From positions 1 to 51,227 of the forward strand of contig CACMHW010000006.1 of NCBI GenBank assembly GCA_902613545.1: DNA of 51,227 bases. Direction: 5' to 3'. The notes beneath the pieces were generated by a model, which made no database searches, was not told the origin of the DNA, and saw only the letters and a program-made list of their open reading frames with translations. This document shows positions 1-8,979 of this stretch, one piece after another. The position numbers were made by a program, and so were the translations under genes. The first letter of the stretch is position 1. The number at the start of each line of letters is the position of its first letter. This stretch comes from an uncultured Pelagibacteraceae bacterium. GTDB taxonomy: Bacteria; Pseudomonadota; Alphaproteobacteria; Pelagibacterales; Pelagibacteraceae.

Positions 1-366
1 ATTAATATTTCTCAAATCTTTAATACTTAAGTTTTTTGATAAAATATTCACACGCCTAATTTTTGGGTTTGCTTTTAATATTGAAAAAAAATCTACATAA
101 ACTTTTATTTTTTCAGTAGGAATTGAAATATTTCTATAAAGTATATTTGGATCGGACGTCTCTAAAAATAAACTAAGTTCCTTAATATCTAGCTTAAATT
201 TTATAGTATTTATTTTTACATTAATTTTATTATCGATCTGACTTATCTTATTTAATATTAATTTATTAAACTTTTTTGTTTCGATGCCTTTAGTTAATAA
301 AGCCGAGCCTATTAAAATTAAAAAGATTAAAACTAAAGAGGCTAAAATTGTAATAATCTTTTTCAT
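1..366 (-). CDS. AsmA-like membrane-anchored protein, N-terminal part only
   Basis: The gene starts at 366 on the minus strand and runs off the left edge; about 122 residues are visible. They begin MKKIITILASLVLILFLILI, one uncleaved-looking transmembrane segment of about 20 residues. After it come beta-rich stretches alternating short charged and hydrophobic residues, as at the start of AsmA/YhdP/TamB-type envelope proteins, which bridge inner and outer membrane. Its ATG overlaps the prfB stop by one base (TAATG), so it is probably translated by coupling and is the third gene of a mrcA-prfB unit. The family call rests only on N-terminal architecture; another single-pass periplasmic protein is possible. 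Confidence 0.55.
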   Translation of the reverse strand, partial: MKKIITILASLVLIFLILIGSALLTKGIETKKFNKLILNKISQIDNKINVKINTIKFKLDIKELSLFLETSDPNILYRNISIPTEKIKVYVDFFSILKANPKIRRVNILSKNLSIKDLRNIN

Positions 367-1455
367 TATTTATTTTTAATTCCTCCCTCTATAAACTGAT
401 CAATATTACCGTCTAGGACACTTGATGGATTCGTATTTTCAATTTTGTTTCTTAAATCTTTTACCAACTGATAAGGCTGTAAAACATATGATCTGATTTG
501 ATGGCCCCAACCAATATCAGTTTTAGTATTGAGTTCCTTTGAATTCTGCTCCTCTCTTTTTTGAAGTTCGAATTCATAAAGCCTTGCTCTAAGCATTTTA
601 TAACATGTTTCTTTATTTTTGTGCTGAGATCTCTCATTTTGACATTGAACTACTATCTTGGTTGGTAAATGCGTAATTCTAACTGCGCTATCAGTGGTGT
701 TTACATGTTGGCCGCCCGCGCCACTTGATCTGTATGTATCAATTCTTAAATCTTTTTCATCTATATTAATATCTATTTCGTCATCAATTGCAGGATAAAC
801 CCACACACTTGCAAAACTTGTATGTCTTCTAGCACCACTATCAAAAGGTGATATTCTTACTAATCTATGCACTCCAGACTCTGATCTCATTAATCCATAC
901 AAGTAATCTCCATCGACTTTTAATGTTGATGATTTTATACCCGCCTCCTCTCCTTTATGCTCACTAATAATTTCATAGCTAAATTTTCTTTTATCGAACC
1001 ACTTCATATACATCCTTCGCAGCATTTCTGCCCAATCCTGGCTTTCAGTCCCACCTGCTCCAGCATGAATTTCTAGGTAAATATTTAAATCATCGTTTTC
1101 ACCAGAAAGAAAACAATTAATTTCAATTTTTTTTAAATTTTTTGAAATAATATCTAATTTTTGAAAGCATTCATTTGAGATTTCCTCGTTCTTTTCATCC
1201 ATCGCAAGTAAAAAAAGCTCTTTTAGATTCTTTATTTCTGTAAAAAAATTTTTATAAGAATTGAGTATTTGTTCAAAATTCTTTTTTTGTTTAGTTGTTT
1301 TTTTTGCTAATTCTTTATCTTTCCAAAAATTTTCTTTAAGAAGTTTTTTTTCTAACTCTTTTAATTTTTTTTCGATATCTTCCTTATCAAAGATACCCCC
1401 TAATATTTTCTAGAGTTTTTTCTGCAATTATTAGTTTATTTTCAAAGCTTTCCAT
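366..1455 (-). CDS. prfB: Peptide chain release factor 2, expressed by programmed +1 frameshift
   Basis: RF2 ends translation at UGA and UAA. The reading frame is split. A first 22-codon frame starts with ATG at 1455 and stops at an in-frame UGA (1387-1389). A +1 shift at CTT joins it to the long frame ending at 366, giving about 362 residues, close to the 365 of E. coli RF2. The long frame carries the stop-reading tripeptide in ISPFDSGARRH and the GGQ hydrolysis motif in SGAGGQHVNTT. An ATG at 1202 would give a 278-residue protein lacking the N-terminal helical domain and is not the true start. The first ATG overlaps the mrcA stop by one base. Translation should be self-regulated: when RF2 is low, the internal UGA is read slowly and shifting rises. 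Confidence 0.96.
1387..1401 (-). promoter_or_regulatory. prfB: prfB programmed +1 frameshift site
   Basis: Read on the minus strand the sequence is AGGGGGTATCTTTGA. It holds an internal Shine-Dalgarno-like AGGGGG (1396-1401), a 3-base spacer, the slippery codon CTT (1390-1392) and the in-frame stop TGA (1387-1389), followed by T. This is the same 15-base arrangement known from E. coli prfB. The +1 frame continues GAT AAG GAA GAT ATC and matches the start of RF2 domain 1. Confidence 0.96.
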
Positions 1456-3815
1456 TAGTAAAATTGTCTAAATTTAATTAGAGTATCACGATCATTAATT
1501 GATATTAAACTATTATTTTCTATATTGTTAATATCTTCTATTTTTAGAGCTTCAATTATTGTTTTTTTATCTTTAGCCGACGACTTGAGACCCGTATCAT
1601 AATTTAATGATGTTAAATAAATTTTTTCAGGTATTTGAAAATCATTAAAATCGTCTTCGAAAAGTGCGTTTTCAATAAAATCTTTAAAAATAGGTAATGC
1701 AGCTTTTGATCCTGTTTCAAATTTTCCTAAAGTTCTGGGGTTATCAAAACCTATATAAACTCCAACAACAAGATTTGATGAAAAACCAATAAACCAAGCA
1801 TCGTAGTTGTCATTAGTAGTTCCTGTTTTACCAGCGAGAGGAACATTTAAAGATCTTAATTTTTTTGCAGTTCCTCTTTCAACAGCTCCACTCAAAATTG
1901 TTACCATTTGGTAAGCTGTTGCCTCGCTGAAAACACGTTTGTTAATATTTTCTATTTTAGGGTAATCAATTGATTGATCAATAAATTTATCGCAGCCAAG
2001 ACATTTTCTGCTTTTAATTTGGAAAATTGTTTTACCTCTTCTGTCTTGTATCCTTGAAATCAAATTTGGATTTACTTTTTTTCCACCATTTACAAATGAA
2101 GCATAAGCTGCGGTTAAATTAATCAATGTTGTCTCGGCAGCACCTAATGAAACTGAGAGTAATTCAGGTATTTCATTATAAATGTCTAATTTTTTCGATA
2201 AATCTAAAATCTTATCTAAGCCTAAAATTTTTGCAATTCTGACTGTCATTAAATTTCGAGAATATTCGATACCTTTTCTTAATGTTGTAGGCCCATAAAA
2301 TTTTTTTCCATAATTCTCAGGTTTCCAATTTTTTAAGCCTACTCCCTGACTTTCTACGAAAGGAGCATCTAAAATAATTGAGTTAGGCGAAAATCCATTT
2401 TCTAAGGCTGCTGCATAAACTATTGGTTTAAAAGCAGATCCTGGTTGTCTTTTTGCCTGTGTTACTCTGTTGAACTCGCTTGATTTAAAATTAAAACCAC
2501 CCACCAAAGCCTTTACATCACCAGTAAAAGGATCTAAGGCGATTATCCCGCCATTTACTCTAGGATATTGTTTAAGTTTCCATAAATTTTTTTCTTTTTT
2601 TACCAAAATTATATCTCCGATACTATGTCTTGAGGAAATTGGTTTATTTTTTGGTAAAGACCATTTTAAATTTTTTAAATATAGTTTTTCGATTGTACTT
2701 TTTTCATTTTGATTAATTATTTGAAAAATTATTTCAGACTCTTTAATTTCTATAATCTCTGCAAATTTCCAATTTAAAGTCGGATCAAGTTTGAACCCAT
2801 CAATTTTATTTTTCCAATTTCTGTTCTTTAATTTATTAGTTAAAGGACCTCTCCATCCATGCCTCCTATCATAATCTTCTATACCTTTTCTGAGAGATTT
2901 TATTGCTTGAATTTGATAATCAATATTAAGAGGTGTTTTAATGCTTAATCCTTCTGAATATAATTTTTCAAAACCATAATTTTCTTTAACTGTTCTTCTA
3001 ACCTCTTCTGTATATGAATTAGCCTCGTTTACAATTTCAATTTTTCTTTTTTTTAAATTTAAATTTGACTTCTTAAATTTAATTAGGTCTTTTTTAGATA
3101 TAAAATTATTTTCCTCTAAATTTTTAAGAACTAAATCTCTTCTGAATTTTCCCACATCTGGGTACTTATAAGGATTATATTTACTCGGTGCTTTTGGTAG
3201 TGCAGCTAATAAAGCTGCGTCTGGATAGGTAAGTTCTTTTATTGATTTATCAAAATACTCTAAACTAGCAGCAGCTATGCCGTAAGTACCTTGGCCTAAA
3301 TAAATTTGATTTAAATAAAGTTCTAGAATTCTCTCTTTTGAATAGGCTCTTTCTATTCTAAAGGCTAATATAGCTTCTTTTATTTTTCTTTTTAAGGAAA
3401 CTTCACTTGTTAATAGAAAGTTTTTTGCGACTTGTTGAGTGATTGTAGAAGCTCCCTCTAATCTTTTATTTTGAGATATATTCTTCAAATTTTTTATGGT
3501 TGCTCTCAAAATACCTTTGGCATCAATACCTGGATGAGTAAAAAAATTTTTATCTTCTGCTGAAAGAAATGAGTCTACAACTATTTTAGGTATAGAGTCA
3601 TAAGGAACAAATAATCTTTTTTGAAGAGCATATTCTGCGATGAGCTTGCCATCATTAGAGTATACTCTTGATGATATCGGGGGTTGATAATTTGATAGCT
3701 TTTTATAGTCGGGTAAACCTATGGAAAAATACCATAAGGTCGTAAGTGAAAAAATCAGAATAGCGATAAAAAAAATAATTAAAAATTTAATTGAAAAATT
3801 GATAAATTTAAGCAT
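1455..3815 (-). CDS. mrcA: Penicillin-binding protein 1A (bifunctional glycosyltransferase/transpeptidase)
   Basis: Class A PBP of 786 residues that polymerises lipid II and cross-links peptidoglycan in the periplasm. One N-terminal membrane anchor lies at about 8-32. The GT51 domain has EDKNFFTHPG (catalytic Glu87), EGASTITQQVAKN (120-132) and LYLNQIYLGQGTYGIAAAS. A beta-rich linker with an OB-like fold follows at about 315-420. The transpeptidase domain has SxxK (Ser460-Lys463 in RQPGSAFKP), SRN at 519-521 and KTGT at 663-666. All catalytic motifs are intact. It is divergent from rne with 142 bases between the starts; the usual alphaproteobacterial amidase gene at this spot is absent. It overlaps prfB downstream by one base. 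Confidence 0.95.
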   Translation of the reverse strand: MLKFINFSIKFLIIFFIAILIFSLTTLWYFSIGLPDYKKLSNYQPPISSRVYSNDGKLIAEYALQKRLFVPYDSIPKIVVDSFLSAEDKNFFTHPGIDAKGILRATIKNLKNISQNKRLEGASTITQQVAKNFLLTSEVSLKRKIKEAILAFRIERAYSKERILELYLNQIYLGQGTYGIAAASLEYFDKSIKELTYPDAALLAALPKAPSKYNPYKYPDVGKFRRDLVLKNLEENNFISKKDLIKFKKSNLNLKKRKIEIVNEANSYTEEVRRTVKENYGFEKLYSEGLSIKTPLNIDYQIQAIKSLRKGIEDYDRRHGWRGPLTNKLKNRNWKNKIDGFKLDPTLNWKFAEIIEIKESEIIFQIINQNEKSTIEKLYLKNLKWSLPKNKPISSRHSIGDIILVKKEKNLWKLKQYPRVNGGIIALDPFTGDVKALVGGFNFKSSEFNRVTQAKRQPGSAFKPIVYAAALENGFSPNSIILDAPFVESQGVGLKNWKPENYGKKFYGPTTLRKGIEYSRNLMTVRIAKILGLDKILDLSKKLDIYNEIPELLSVSLGAAETTLINLTAAYASFVNGGKKVNPNLISRIQDRRGKTIFQIKSRKCLGCDKFIDQSIDYPKIENINKRVFSEATAYQMVTILSGAVERGTAKKLRSLNVPLAGKTGTTNDNYDAWFIGFSSNLVVGVYIGFDNPRTLGKFETGSKAALPIFKDFIENALFEDDFNDFQIPEKIYLTSLNYDTGLKSSAKDKKTIIEALKIEDINNIENNSLISINDRDTLIKFRQFY

Positions 3816-3957
3816 TTTCTATTTTATCATTAAAAATTAAGACTTTCTTTAGGCATATAAATTAAATGTCTGTATTTATTCACAAAATTGTATAAAATGA
3901 GAATATGACAAATTTAAAATTAACAGATTTCAAAAAAATAAAAGGAATTCATTTAAA
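3816..3957. other. Divergent mrcA/rne intergenic region
   Basis: 142 bases separate the two start codons and should hold both promoters. A TATAAA at 3891-3896 on the plus strand is a possible rne -10 box, but no good -35 hexamer sits 16-18 bases upstream of it. No convincing hairpin or repeat is seen. AAAGGA at 3940-3945 lies 12 bases before the rne ATG and could serve as a distant ribosome-binding site. Confidence 0.35.
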
Positions 3958-5775
3958 ATGGAAAAAAATTTATATATTGATGCCTCGCATCCAAACGAAA
4001 CTAGAATTGTTCTTAAATCAGCTTATTCAATTGAAGAATATGAATTTGAAGATAGTAATAATGTAAATTTTAAAAATAATATTTACTTAGGTACTATCAG
4101 TAGAGTTGAACCATCTTTACAAGCAGCTTTTGTTAATTTTGGAAGAGAGAGACACGGGTTTCTAGCTTTTAATGATATTCAGTCTGACTATTACCAAATT
4201 CCATCTGAAGATAAAGAAAAATTAAGAGAGGCAGAGGAGAAAATTAGAGAACAACTCAAAAATAAGAATGATGGAGAAACACAAGAAAACAATCAATTAG
4301 AAACAAACAATTCACAGACGGAAAATAATAAATTAGAAAATGAAAATATTCTGAAAAGTGATGATAACCAAAAAAAACAGTATAGAGATGAGATAAAATC
4401 CTCATTTGGTATCAGGCGTTATAAAATTCAAGAAGTGATAAAACCAGGACAGGTAGTTTTAATTCAAGTAATCAAAGAGGAAAGAGGTCAAAAAGGAGCG
4501 GCGCTTACCACTTTTATTTCATTAGCTGGAAAATATATCGTCCTTATGCCAAATACACCAAAAGGAGGTGGAATTTCTAGAAAAATTTTTAGCTCTTCTG
4601 ACAGACAAAAAATAAGAAATATTTTAAATGAAATAAGTATACCAAGTAGCATGGGTGTTATTGTAAGAACAGCTGGATCAAATAAAACAAAAAATGAAAT
4701 TGAAAAAGATTTTCAAAATACTTTAAAAACTTGGGATGAAATTAAAGATAAAGCCTTAGACTCCAACGCACCTTCTCTAGTGTATGAAGAAGGAGATATA
4801 ATAAAAAGAACTTTAAGAGATACTTACGATAACGATACCAAAAATGTATATGTTGAAGGAAACGAAGCCTATCAAAAAGCAAAAAAATTCATGAAAGAAT
4901 TAATGCCAAAAAGTGTAAAAAATATTAAAAAATATAGAGGTAAAATACCTCTTTTTCATTTTGCTAATTTAGAAAAAGAATTAAATAATATTTTTGAACC
5001 AACGGTGAAACTAAAGTCTGGTGGTTATATCGTAATTAATCCTACTGAAGCTTTAGTTTCTATAGATATAAATTCCGGTCAATCTACAAAACAAATTAAT
5101 ATTGAAAAAACTGCTTTAAATACAAATTTAGAAGCCGCTGAAGAGATAGCTCATCAAATTAAGTTGAGAGACTTATCGGGATTAATAGTAATTGATTTTA
5201 TCGATATGATGAACTTTTATAATAAAAAAACAGTCGAAAAAAAAATGAGAGAAAGTATTAGAAAAGATAGAGCTAGGATACAGATCGGAAGGATAAGTAA
5301 TTTTGGCCTACTTGAGATGACTCGTCAAAGGCTTAGAGAAGGTTCGATAAAATGGGAAACTCAACTTTCTCTCGGATCTTTTTCTCAAAAAATTTTAAAA
5401 AAAATACAATATTTAGCATTTACTGAAAAAGTAAAAATTATTAAAGCATATATTCCAGAAAAAATTAAGACGAATATGGAAAAAAATTTAATAGATGAAT
5501 TAAAATATTTTCAAAAAAAATATTCTTTCAAAATAGAATTAATTTCTGCTGAGCAACTTGTGATACCTGAATATAAGATTGAATTATTAAATAAATCTAA
5601 AAAAGTAATAAATAAGGTCGAGCATGTTGAAAATATTATTTTTAACAAGAAAATTAGCAATGGTAAGTCAAAAGAAAAAAAAGACGCGAAAAAACAAAAA
5701 AAAGAAGCAAAAAAATCAAAAATAAAGAAAAAGTTACGTACTTTGTGGGTAAGAAGAAAAAAAAAATTAAATTAA
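3958..5775 (+). CDS. rne: Ribonuclease E/G
   Basis: Endonuclease for mRNA turnover and rRNA/tRNA maturation, 605 residues. The start ([13 protein letters not shown]) and the S1 RNA-binding part ([19 protein letters not shown]) match alphaproteobacterial RNase E. The DNase I-like catalytic domain keeps both metal-binding aspartates, Asp370 in VSIDINSG and Asp413 in [11 protein letters not shown]. Two things are odd. The S1 domain is interrupted at about residues 85-145 by a low-complexity Glu/Asn/Lys insert. The CPxCxG zinc-link that should follow EMTRQRLR (455-460) is missing, replaced by [11 protein letters not shown]. The C-terminal degradosome scaffold is reduced to a short Lys-rich tail (about 545-605). 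Its end overlaps thiG on the other strand by 9 bases. Confidence 0.93.
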   Translation: MEKNLYIDASHPNETRIVLKSAYSIEEYEFEDSNNVNFKNNIYLGTISRVEPSLQAAFVNFGRERHGFLAFNDIQSDYYQIPSEDKEKLREAEEKIREQLKNKNDGETQENNQLETNNSQTENNKLENENILKSDDNQKKQYRDEIKSSFGIRRYKIQEVIKPGQVVLIQVIKEERGQKGAALTTFISLAGKYIVLMPNTPKGGGISRKIFSSSDRQKIRNILNEISIPSSMGVIVRTAGSNKTKNEIEKDFQNTLKTWDEIKDKALDSNAPSLVYEEGDIIKRTLRDTYDNDTKNVYVEGNEAYQKAKKFMKELMPKSVKNIKKYRGKIPLFHFANLEKELNNIFEPTVKLKSGGYIVINPTEALVSIDINSGQSTKQINIEKTALNTNLEAAEEIAHQIKLRDLSGLIVIDFIDMMNFYNKKTVEKKMRESIRKDRARIQIGRISNFGLLEMTRQRLREGSIKWETQLSLGSFSQKILKKIQYLAFTEKVKIIKAYIPEKIKTNMEKNLIDELKYFQKKYSFKIELISAEQLVIPEYKIELLNKSKKVINKVEHVENIIFNKKISNGKSKEKKDAKKQKKEAKKSKIKKKLRTLWVRRKKKLN

Positions 5776-6537
5776 ACCTTTAGTTGGAGAACTTGGGGAA
5801 GCTATGTAATTTTTTTGCATTCTTCCAGCTAAATAAGAATTGCGTCCTGAAGTTACTGCATCCCTGAAAGCTTTCGCCATTAAGATTGGTTTTTTTGCCA
5901 TCGCTATAGCACTATTAATTAATACACCATCACAACCTAATTCCATGGCTACAGTTGCATCTGACGCCGTCCCTATACCTGCATCCACTATGACTGGTAC
6001 TTTAGATTGTTTTATAATCATAGAAATATTTACTTTATTTTGTAATCCTAAACCAGATCCTATTGGTGAGGCTAAAGGCATAATCGCTGCAGCACCATTA
6101 TCTTCTAATTTTTTTGCTAACAAAGGATCGTCGGTGCAATAAACCATTACTTTAAAACCTTCTTTTGTAAGAATTTTTGTTGATTTAATTGTTTCAATCA
6201 TGTTTGGGTATAAAGTTTTTTTGTCACCTAAAACCTCTAATTTAACTAATTTCCATCCACCCATTTCTCTTGCAAGTCTTAAAGTTCTCAATGCATCTGA
6301 AGAATTGAAACAACCAGCAGTATTCGGTAAAAAAATTATTTTTTTGGGATTTAAATAATCGGTCAAAATTGGTTTTTTTTTATCTAAAATATTTACTCTT
6401 CTAACTGCCACGGTTACCATATCTGCGCCTGAAGCCTCTACAGCTTTGGCAGTTTCACGAAAATTTTTATATTTTCCAGTTCCTACGATTAATCTTGATT
6501 TAAGTTTTTTATTAGCAACTCTAAATATATCTTTCAT
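5767..6537 (-). CDS. thiG: Thiazole synthase ThiG
   Basis: ThiG makes the thiazole phosphate moiety of thiamine from 1-deoxy-D-xylulose 5-phosphate, the ThiS thiocarboxylate and dehydroglycine. The 256 residues show the full family pattern: LIVGTGKY near the start, the Schiff-base lysine in LVKLEVLGD (Lys99), and the phosphate-binding stretch [32 protein letters not shown]. It forms a two-gene unit with thiS, whose stop overlaps the thiG ATG by one base. The glycine oxidase or ThiH needed for dehydroglycine, and the genes for the HMP half, are not in the window. Confidence 0.95.
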   Translation of the reverse strand: MKDIFRVANKKLKSRLIVGTGKYKNFRETAKAVEASGADMVTVAVRRVNILDKKKPILTDYLNPKKIIFLPNTAGCFNSSDALRTLRLAREMGGWKLVKLEVLGDKKTLYPNMIETIKSTKILTKEGFKVMVYCTDDPLLAKKLEDNGAAAIMPLASPIGSGLGLQNKVNISMIIKQSKVPVIVDAGIGTASDATVAMELGCDGVLINSAIAMAKKPILMAKAFRDAVTSGRNSYLAGRMQKNYIASPSSPTKGLI

Positions 6538-6740
6538 TAACCTCCCCCTATAAAATGTACTACTTCAACTTTATCATTATTCTTCAAATATTTTTTTTTA
6601 AATTTGATTTTTGGAATAATTATGCCATTCAGCTCAATAGCAATTTTTTCATTGATTAAATTGTACCTTTTAAGCAAATCTTGAATTGAAGATTTAGAAT
6701 TGATTGTAATCTTTTTTCCATTTAACTGTATTTTTGCCAT
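6537..6740 (-). CDS. thiS: Sulfur carrier protein ThiS
   Basis: Ubiquitin-fold sulfur carrier of 67 residues that is adenylylated and thiocarboxylated at its C-terminus and then feeds sulfur to ThiG. The protein ends VVHFIGGG, so the obligatory terminal Gly-Gly is present. The body has the ThiS pattern MAKIQLNGK near the start and [12 protein letters not shown] in the middle. It comes first in thiS-thiG, directly before thiG. Only 33 bases separate its start from the divergent aroQ start, so the promoters must be very compact or overlap coding sequence. Confidence 0.9.
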   Translation of the reverse strand: MAKIQLNGKKITINSKSSIQDLLKRYNLINEKIAIELNGIIIPKIKFKKKYLKNNDKVEVVHFIGGG

Positions 6741-6773
6741 AATTGAGCTAATTAATGATACTAATAATTAACG

Positions 6774-7211
6774 ATGAAAAAAATTATAATTCTTAATGGA
6801 CCAAATCTCAACCTTTTAGGTGAAAGAGAAAAAAGCCAATACGGTAATTTCACTTTAAAAGATGTAGAAAAAACTTGTGAAGAGTTTGCTAAAAAGAATA
6901 ATTTTAATGTATCATTTTTTCAATCAAATATTGAGGGTGAATTAGTTGAAAAAATTCAAGAGTCTAGAAATGATCAAGATGGGTTGGTAATTAATGCTGG
7001 TGGATATACCCATACATCTGTTGCAATTCATGATGCTTTAAAAATACTAAAGTTGCCAATTATTGAATTGCATATAAGTAATATTTACAATAGAGAGGAA
7101 TTCAGGCATAAGTCTTTAATTAGTAAAGTTGCTAATGGAGTAATTTGTGGTTTTGGTGCTAATGGATATATCATGGCTTTAAATGCAATGATAGAATATT
7201 TAAAAAAATAA
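6774..7211 (+). CDS. aroQ: Type II 3-dehydroquinate dehydratase
   Basis: Third step of the shikimate pathway, dehydroquinate to dehydroshikimate. The 145 residues are the normal length for the dodecameric type II enzyme. The active-site residues are visible: NGPNLNLLGERE with Arg18, Tyr23 in the flexible lid, Asn74 in INAGGYTHTSVAIHDAL, and His100 with the ELHISNIYNREEFRH loop. Its stop overlaps the accB ATG by one base. aroQ-accB-accC is a common proteobacterial gene order and is probably one transcript. Confidence 0.96.
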   Translation: MKKIIILNGPNLNLLGEREKSQYGNFTLKDVEKTCEEFAKKNNFNVSFFQSNIEGELVEKIQESRNDQDGLVINAGGYTHTSVAIHDALKILKLPIIELHISNIYNREEFRHKSLISKVANGVICGFGANGYIMALNAMIEYLKK

Positions 7212-7636
7212 TGAAGATAGATAAAAAATTAATCAAAGAATTAGTCGAAAATTTAAAAGAATTTGGTTTAACAGAACTTGAATATCAAGAGGGGCAGACT
7301 AAAATAAAAGTTTCTAAAGCTTCAAAAGGGATAGAACAATCGAAGTCCAGCGCAGTAGTTTCTCCTAATAAGACTGTTCTAAATACATCAAATACTACAG
7401 ATGGAATTAGGGTTAAATCTCCAATAATAGGTACGGCTTACCTTGCGCCTGAGCCAGGTGCAAAAAAATTTGTTAGTGTTGGAGATAAAGTGAAAAAAGG
7501 TCAAACCATTATGATTGTTGAAGCAATGAAAACAATGAATCATGTTCCTTCCACAAGTGACGGAGAAGTTAAAAAAGTTTTGGTCGAAGACGGCCAACCA
7601 GTTGAATTTGGTCAAACACTAGTTCTTCTCAAATAA
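7211..7636 (+). CDS. accB: Biotin carboxyl carrier protein of acetyl-CoA carboxylase
   Basis: Carries the biotin that AccC carboxylates, the first committed step of fatty-acid synthesis. 141 residues: a short N-terminal helical part (about 1-35), a flexible Ser/Thr/Asn-rich linker (about 36-66) and the biotinyl domain (about 67-141). The biotin lysine is Lys107 in the canonical VEAMKTMNHV. The linker is short compared with the Ala/Pro-rich linkers of GC-rich relatives. accC follows after 5 bases. Confidence 0.96.
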   Translation: MKIDKKLIKELVENLKEFGLTELEYQEGQTKIKVSKASKGIEQSKSSAVVSPNKTVLNTSNTTDGIRVKSPIIGTAYLAPEPGAKKFVSVGDKVKKGQTIMIVEAMKTMNHVPSTSDGEVKKVLVEDGQPVEFGQTLVLLK

Positions 7637-7641
7637 AAATA

Positions 7642-8979
7642 ATGTTTAAAAAAGTTTTAATTGCTAACAGAGGTGAAATAGCTGTTAGAGTTATAAGAGC
7701 ATGTAAAGAGTGGGGAATACAAACTGTTGCAATTCATTCCGATGTAGATTCTGATTCTATGCATGTTAGATTAGCTGATGAAAGTGTTTGTGTTGGTTCT
7801 CATCAACCTCAGAATAGTTACTTAAATATTTCAGCAATTATGTCTGCTGTTGATCTGACTGGAGCAGAAGCAATTCATCCAGGATATGGGTTTTTATCTG
7901 AGAATTCTAAATTTTCAGAAATTGTACAAAAACACGGAATTAAATTTATTGGACCTAGTGCTGATATCATTTCTAAAATGGGGGATAAAATTGAGGCAAA
8001 AAGAATTGCGAAAAAGTATGGTCTTCCTGTTATTGAAGGATCTGAAGGGGGTGTAAAATCTTTGGATGAAGCTAGATCCATTGCAAAAGAAATAGGATAT
8101 CCCATATTGATTAAAGCGGCTGGTGGAGGTGGAGGAAAAGGTATGAAAATAGTTAATCAAGATAACGAATTAGAAAATATGTTTTTAACTGCTAAGACAG
8201 AGGCAAATAAATTTTTTGGAAATGATGAACTATATATTGAAAAATATTTTAAAAACCCAAGACACATAGAAGTTCAAATAATGTCAGGTAAAAATAGAAC
8301 TGTTCACTTGGGTGAAAGAGACTGCTCAGTGCAAAGAAGACATCAAAAACTTATTGAGGAAACTCCTAGCCCAGTTCTTACCGAAGATCAGAGAAAAGAC
8401 CTTTTAAAAAAAACAGTAGAAATGGTTGAAAAAATTAATTATGAGGGTGCAGGAACAGTAGAATTTATTTATGAGGATGGAAAATTTTATTTTCTAGAAA
8501 TGAATACAAGAGTGCAAGTTGAACATCCTGTTACTGAAGTTCAGACTGGTATTGATATTGTTAAAGAGCAATTATGGATAGCATATACTGGAGATACAGC
8601 TTTAAAACAAAGCGATATAAATCCGAGAGGTCATTCGATAGAATGTAGAATTAATGCTGAAAATCCATCAATGAATTTTCAACCCAGTCCAGGTACCATA
8701 AGTGTTTGTCATCAACCTTCGGGGTTTAGAACAAGGGTTGATGGTTCAATATTTCAAGGATGTAAAATTACACCATATTACGATAGTTTAATTGCGAAAG
8801 TTATATGTAAAGGAAGAAACAGAACAGAGGCTATTCAAAGAACGCTTCGATCACTTGATGAATTTGTGCTTGAAGGTATTACAACAACAATTGACTTGCA
8901 CAAAAAAATATTAAATCATAAAAAATTTGTTAACTCAGATTTTGATACTAATTGGCTAAGTAAAGAAAAATTTTTTTAA
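7642..8979 (+). CDS. accC: Biotin carboxylase subunit of acetyl-CoA carboxylase
   Basis: ATP-grasp enzyme that carboxylates AccB-bound biotin using bicarbonate and ATP. The 445 residues match the usual length. N-terminal MFKKVLIANRGEIAVRVIRA, the glycine-rich ATP loop AAGGGGGKGMK (159-169), the ERDCSVQRRHQK segment and the catalytic FLEMNTRVQVEHPVTE block (about 285-299) are all intact. The stop codon shares a TTAA with the convergent DUF2155 gene. In many Alphaproteobacteria an aat gene follows accC; it is missing here. Confidence 0.97.
   Translation: MFKKVLIANRGEIAVRVIRACKEWGIQTVAIHSDVDSDSMHVRLADESVCVGSHQPQNSYLNISAIMSAVDLTGAEAIHPGYGFLSENSKFSEIVQKHGIKFIGPSADIISKMGDKIEAKRIAKKYGLPVIEGSEGGVKSLDEARSIAKEIGYPILIKAAGGGGGKGMKIVNQDNELENMFLTAKTEANKFFGNDELYIEKYFKNPRHIEVQIMSGKNRTVHLGERDCSVQRRHQKLIEETPSPVLTEDQRKDLLKKTVEMVEKINYEGAGTVEFIYEDGKFYFLEMNTRVQVEHPVTEVQTGIDIVKEQLWIAYTGDTALKQSDINPRGHSIECRINAENPSMNFQPSPGTISVCHQPSGFRTRVDGSIFQGCKITPYYDSLIAKVICKGRNRTEAIQRTLRSLDEFVLEGITTTIDLHKKILNHKKFVNSDFDTNWLSKEKFF

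Noticed and set aside
366-1202. prfB as a 278-residue protein starting at the ATG at 1202
   Set aside because: Lacks RF2 domain 1; the frameshift site and the homologous upstream frame show that the gene begins at 1455.
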